Source: Phycisphaeraceae bacterium (GTDB lineage: Bacteria; Planctomycetota; Phycisphaerae; Phycisphaerales; UBA1924). Taken from it: DNA of 7,310 nt. Positions 6,580 through 7,310 of the stretch are shown one piece after another. The notes below the pieces were generated by a model. It saw nothing but the letters and a program-made list of their open reading frames with translations. It was not told the DNA's origin and searched no databases. The stretch is taken from assembly GCA_009827215.1 (NCBI GenBank), contig WUAJ01000115.1, positions 1-7,310 of the forward strand. The letters run 5' to 3'. The stretch's first letter is position 1. Each line of letters begins with the position of its first letter. The position numbers and the translations under genes were made by a program.

Positions 6580-7310
6580 ACCTGATTCAACTGGATTCAA
6601 TCCCGCGTACTGAGCAATGATGTCCGCGGCTCCGACCGCAGCATTCTTGCTGGCGAACATATCCGTGATTTTGGTCAGCTCACGAACCTGCTCGTCATAT
6701 TTGTTGCGATCTTCCAAGAGTTCGGTCACACGCTCTGCGATTGGTTCAGCGCCAACAAAGTGCGGAACCAACTCAGGCACGACCTCGCGCCCCGCAAGGA
6801 TATTGGGGAGTGTGATGAATGGCGTCTGAATCAACCATCGAGCGAGTAATGACCATCCGATCCGACCCAACTTATACACAATGACCATCGGACGATGCTG
6901 ACGAGCGATCTGGAGCGTCACCGTTCCAGAGACCACCATCGCGAGCGTACACCAACGCACCACAGCATCCGTGTTCGCGTGTGTAATCCCAAGTGAATCC
7001 GGCCAATCGATCTCATGATCTTTCGCGATCTGCCGAACAATCGGTTCGATTTCAGGACGCGTAACCGCGACCATGCCGCACATGTCTTTGTGCTCTGCTT
7101 TGAGCTTCGTGTACGCGCCGATCAGCAGCGGGAAGTTCTTCTTGATCTCAGACGGGCGAGAGCCTGGCAGGATTGCGATCCGCTTCTCACCCTGCTTCCA
7201 AGACTCGGTCTGTTTGTCCAACGCTCCCTCGTCGATCGGTTTCTCAAACAACGGATGACCGATGAATGTCGCTTGCACACCGCGAGTCCCAAACCACTGC
7301 TCCTCGAAAG
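6517..7310 (-). CDS. lpxB: Lipid-A-disaccharide synthase LpxB, C-terminal part (5' end outside window)
   Basis: LpxB is a peripheral inner-membrane GT-B glycosyltransferase. It joins UDP-2,3-diacylglucosamine and lipid X to make the lipid A disaccharide of LPS. The 263 residues seen enter in frame at base 7308, with no true start inside the window. Family motifs in order are ATFIGHPLF (13-21), AILPGSRPSEI (45-55), SGTVTLQ (127-133), MVIVYK (141-146) and LPNILAGREVVPEL (167-180). Two substitutions stand out against the sequences I know: Gln at 133, where Glu is usual (SGTxTLE), and PHF after VPEL-V where a Gln-containing segment is common. The fold seems complete by about residue 235; a polar tail of about 28 residues (GSDRDGEHSDSEAR region) follows and overlaps the 3' end of the PD-(D/E)XK gene. 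The gene's promoter and any lpx neighbours lie beyond 7310. Confidence 0.95.
   Translation of the reverse strand, partial: FEEQWFGTRGVQATFIGHPLFEKPIDEGALDKQTESWKQGEKRIAILPGSRPSEIKKNFPLLIGAYTKLKAEHKDMCGMVAVTRPEIEPIVRQIAKDHEIDWPDSLGITHANTDAVVRWCTLAMVVSGTVTLQIARQHRPMVIVYKLGRIGWSLLARWLIQTPFITLPNILAGREVVPELVPHFVGAEPIAERVTELLEDRNKYDEQVRELTKITDMFASKNAAVGAADIIAQYAGLNPVESGSDRDGEHSDSEARVTRSISD

Noticed and set aside
6584..6600. Direct repeat GATTCAA twice, 10 bases apart
   Set aside because: Two copies of seven bases inside the LpxB tail codons are too little to support a functional repeat.
5875..7310. A restriction-modification or defence system built on the PD-(D/E)XK protein
   Set aside because: Its only neighbours are lpxB and a symporter; no methylase, helicase, toxin-antitoxin pair or mobile element marks are present.

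Overview
The window is a gene-dense piece of a bacterial chromosome with moderate to slightly high GC. It holds seven coding regions, two of them cut by the window edges, and almost no spare DNA. A lipid-A-disaccharide synthase (lpxB) implies an LPS-making, Gram-negative-type envelope. Weak or absent Shine-Dalgarno sites before most starts, insertions in household proteins and uncharacterised small membrane proteins would fit a Planctomycetota lineage of the Phycisphaerae kind. That placement is an inference from style, not a proof. No rRNA, tRNA, CRISPR array, insertion sequence or phage gene was seen.

Layout from left to right. Bases 1-864 (+) are the 3' part of a D-amino-acid-oxidase-family flavoprotein. 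The order of its motifs is rearranged: the family's C-terminal motif comes before the N-terminal FAD-binding fold. After 18 bases follows an ABC-F ATPase of the Uup type (883-2859, +), probably co-transcribed. Its stop codon shares a palindromic TCATGA with the stop of an unrecognised two-helix membrane protein on the other strand (2854-3348, -). That gene diverges from another unrecognised small protein with a single C-terminal membrane anchor (3428-3877, +).

Next, on the minus strand, is a 626-residue sodium:alanine symporter of the AGCS family with a large extra soluble domain (3881-5761). Its intrinsic terminator lies inside the 3' coding end of the small anchored protein. A 113-base divergent spacer separates the symporter from an uncharacterised protein carrying PD-(D/E)XK nuclease-fold motifs (5875-6579, +). 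The 3' end of that gene overlaps the 3' end of lpxB (6517-7310, -, 5' end outside the window) by 63 bases.

The genes do not form one pathway. The D-amino-acid oxidase relative and the alanine symporter could both touch amino-acid use, but they are in separate transcription units and no link can be shown. ABC-F and LpxB are core translation-associated and envelope functions. The points most worth a second look are the apparent circular permutation of the oxidase, the orphan PD-(D/E)XK protein, the insertion domain in the symporter, and the terminator and overlaps that make the same bases serve two genes. I see no convincing sign of a new multi-gene system.
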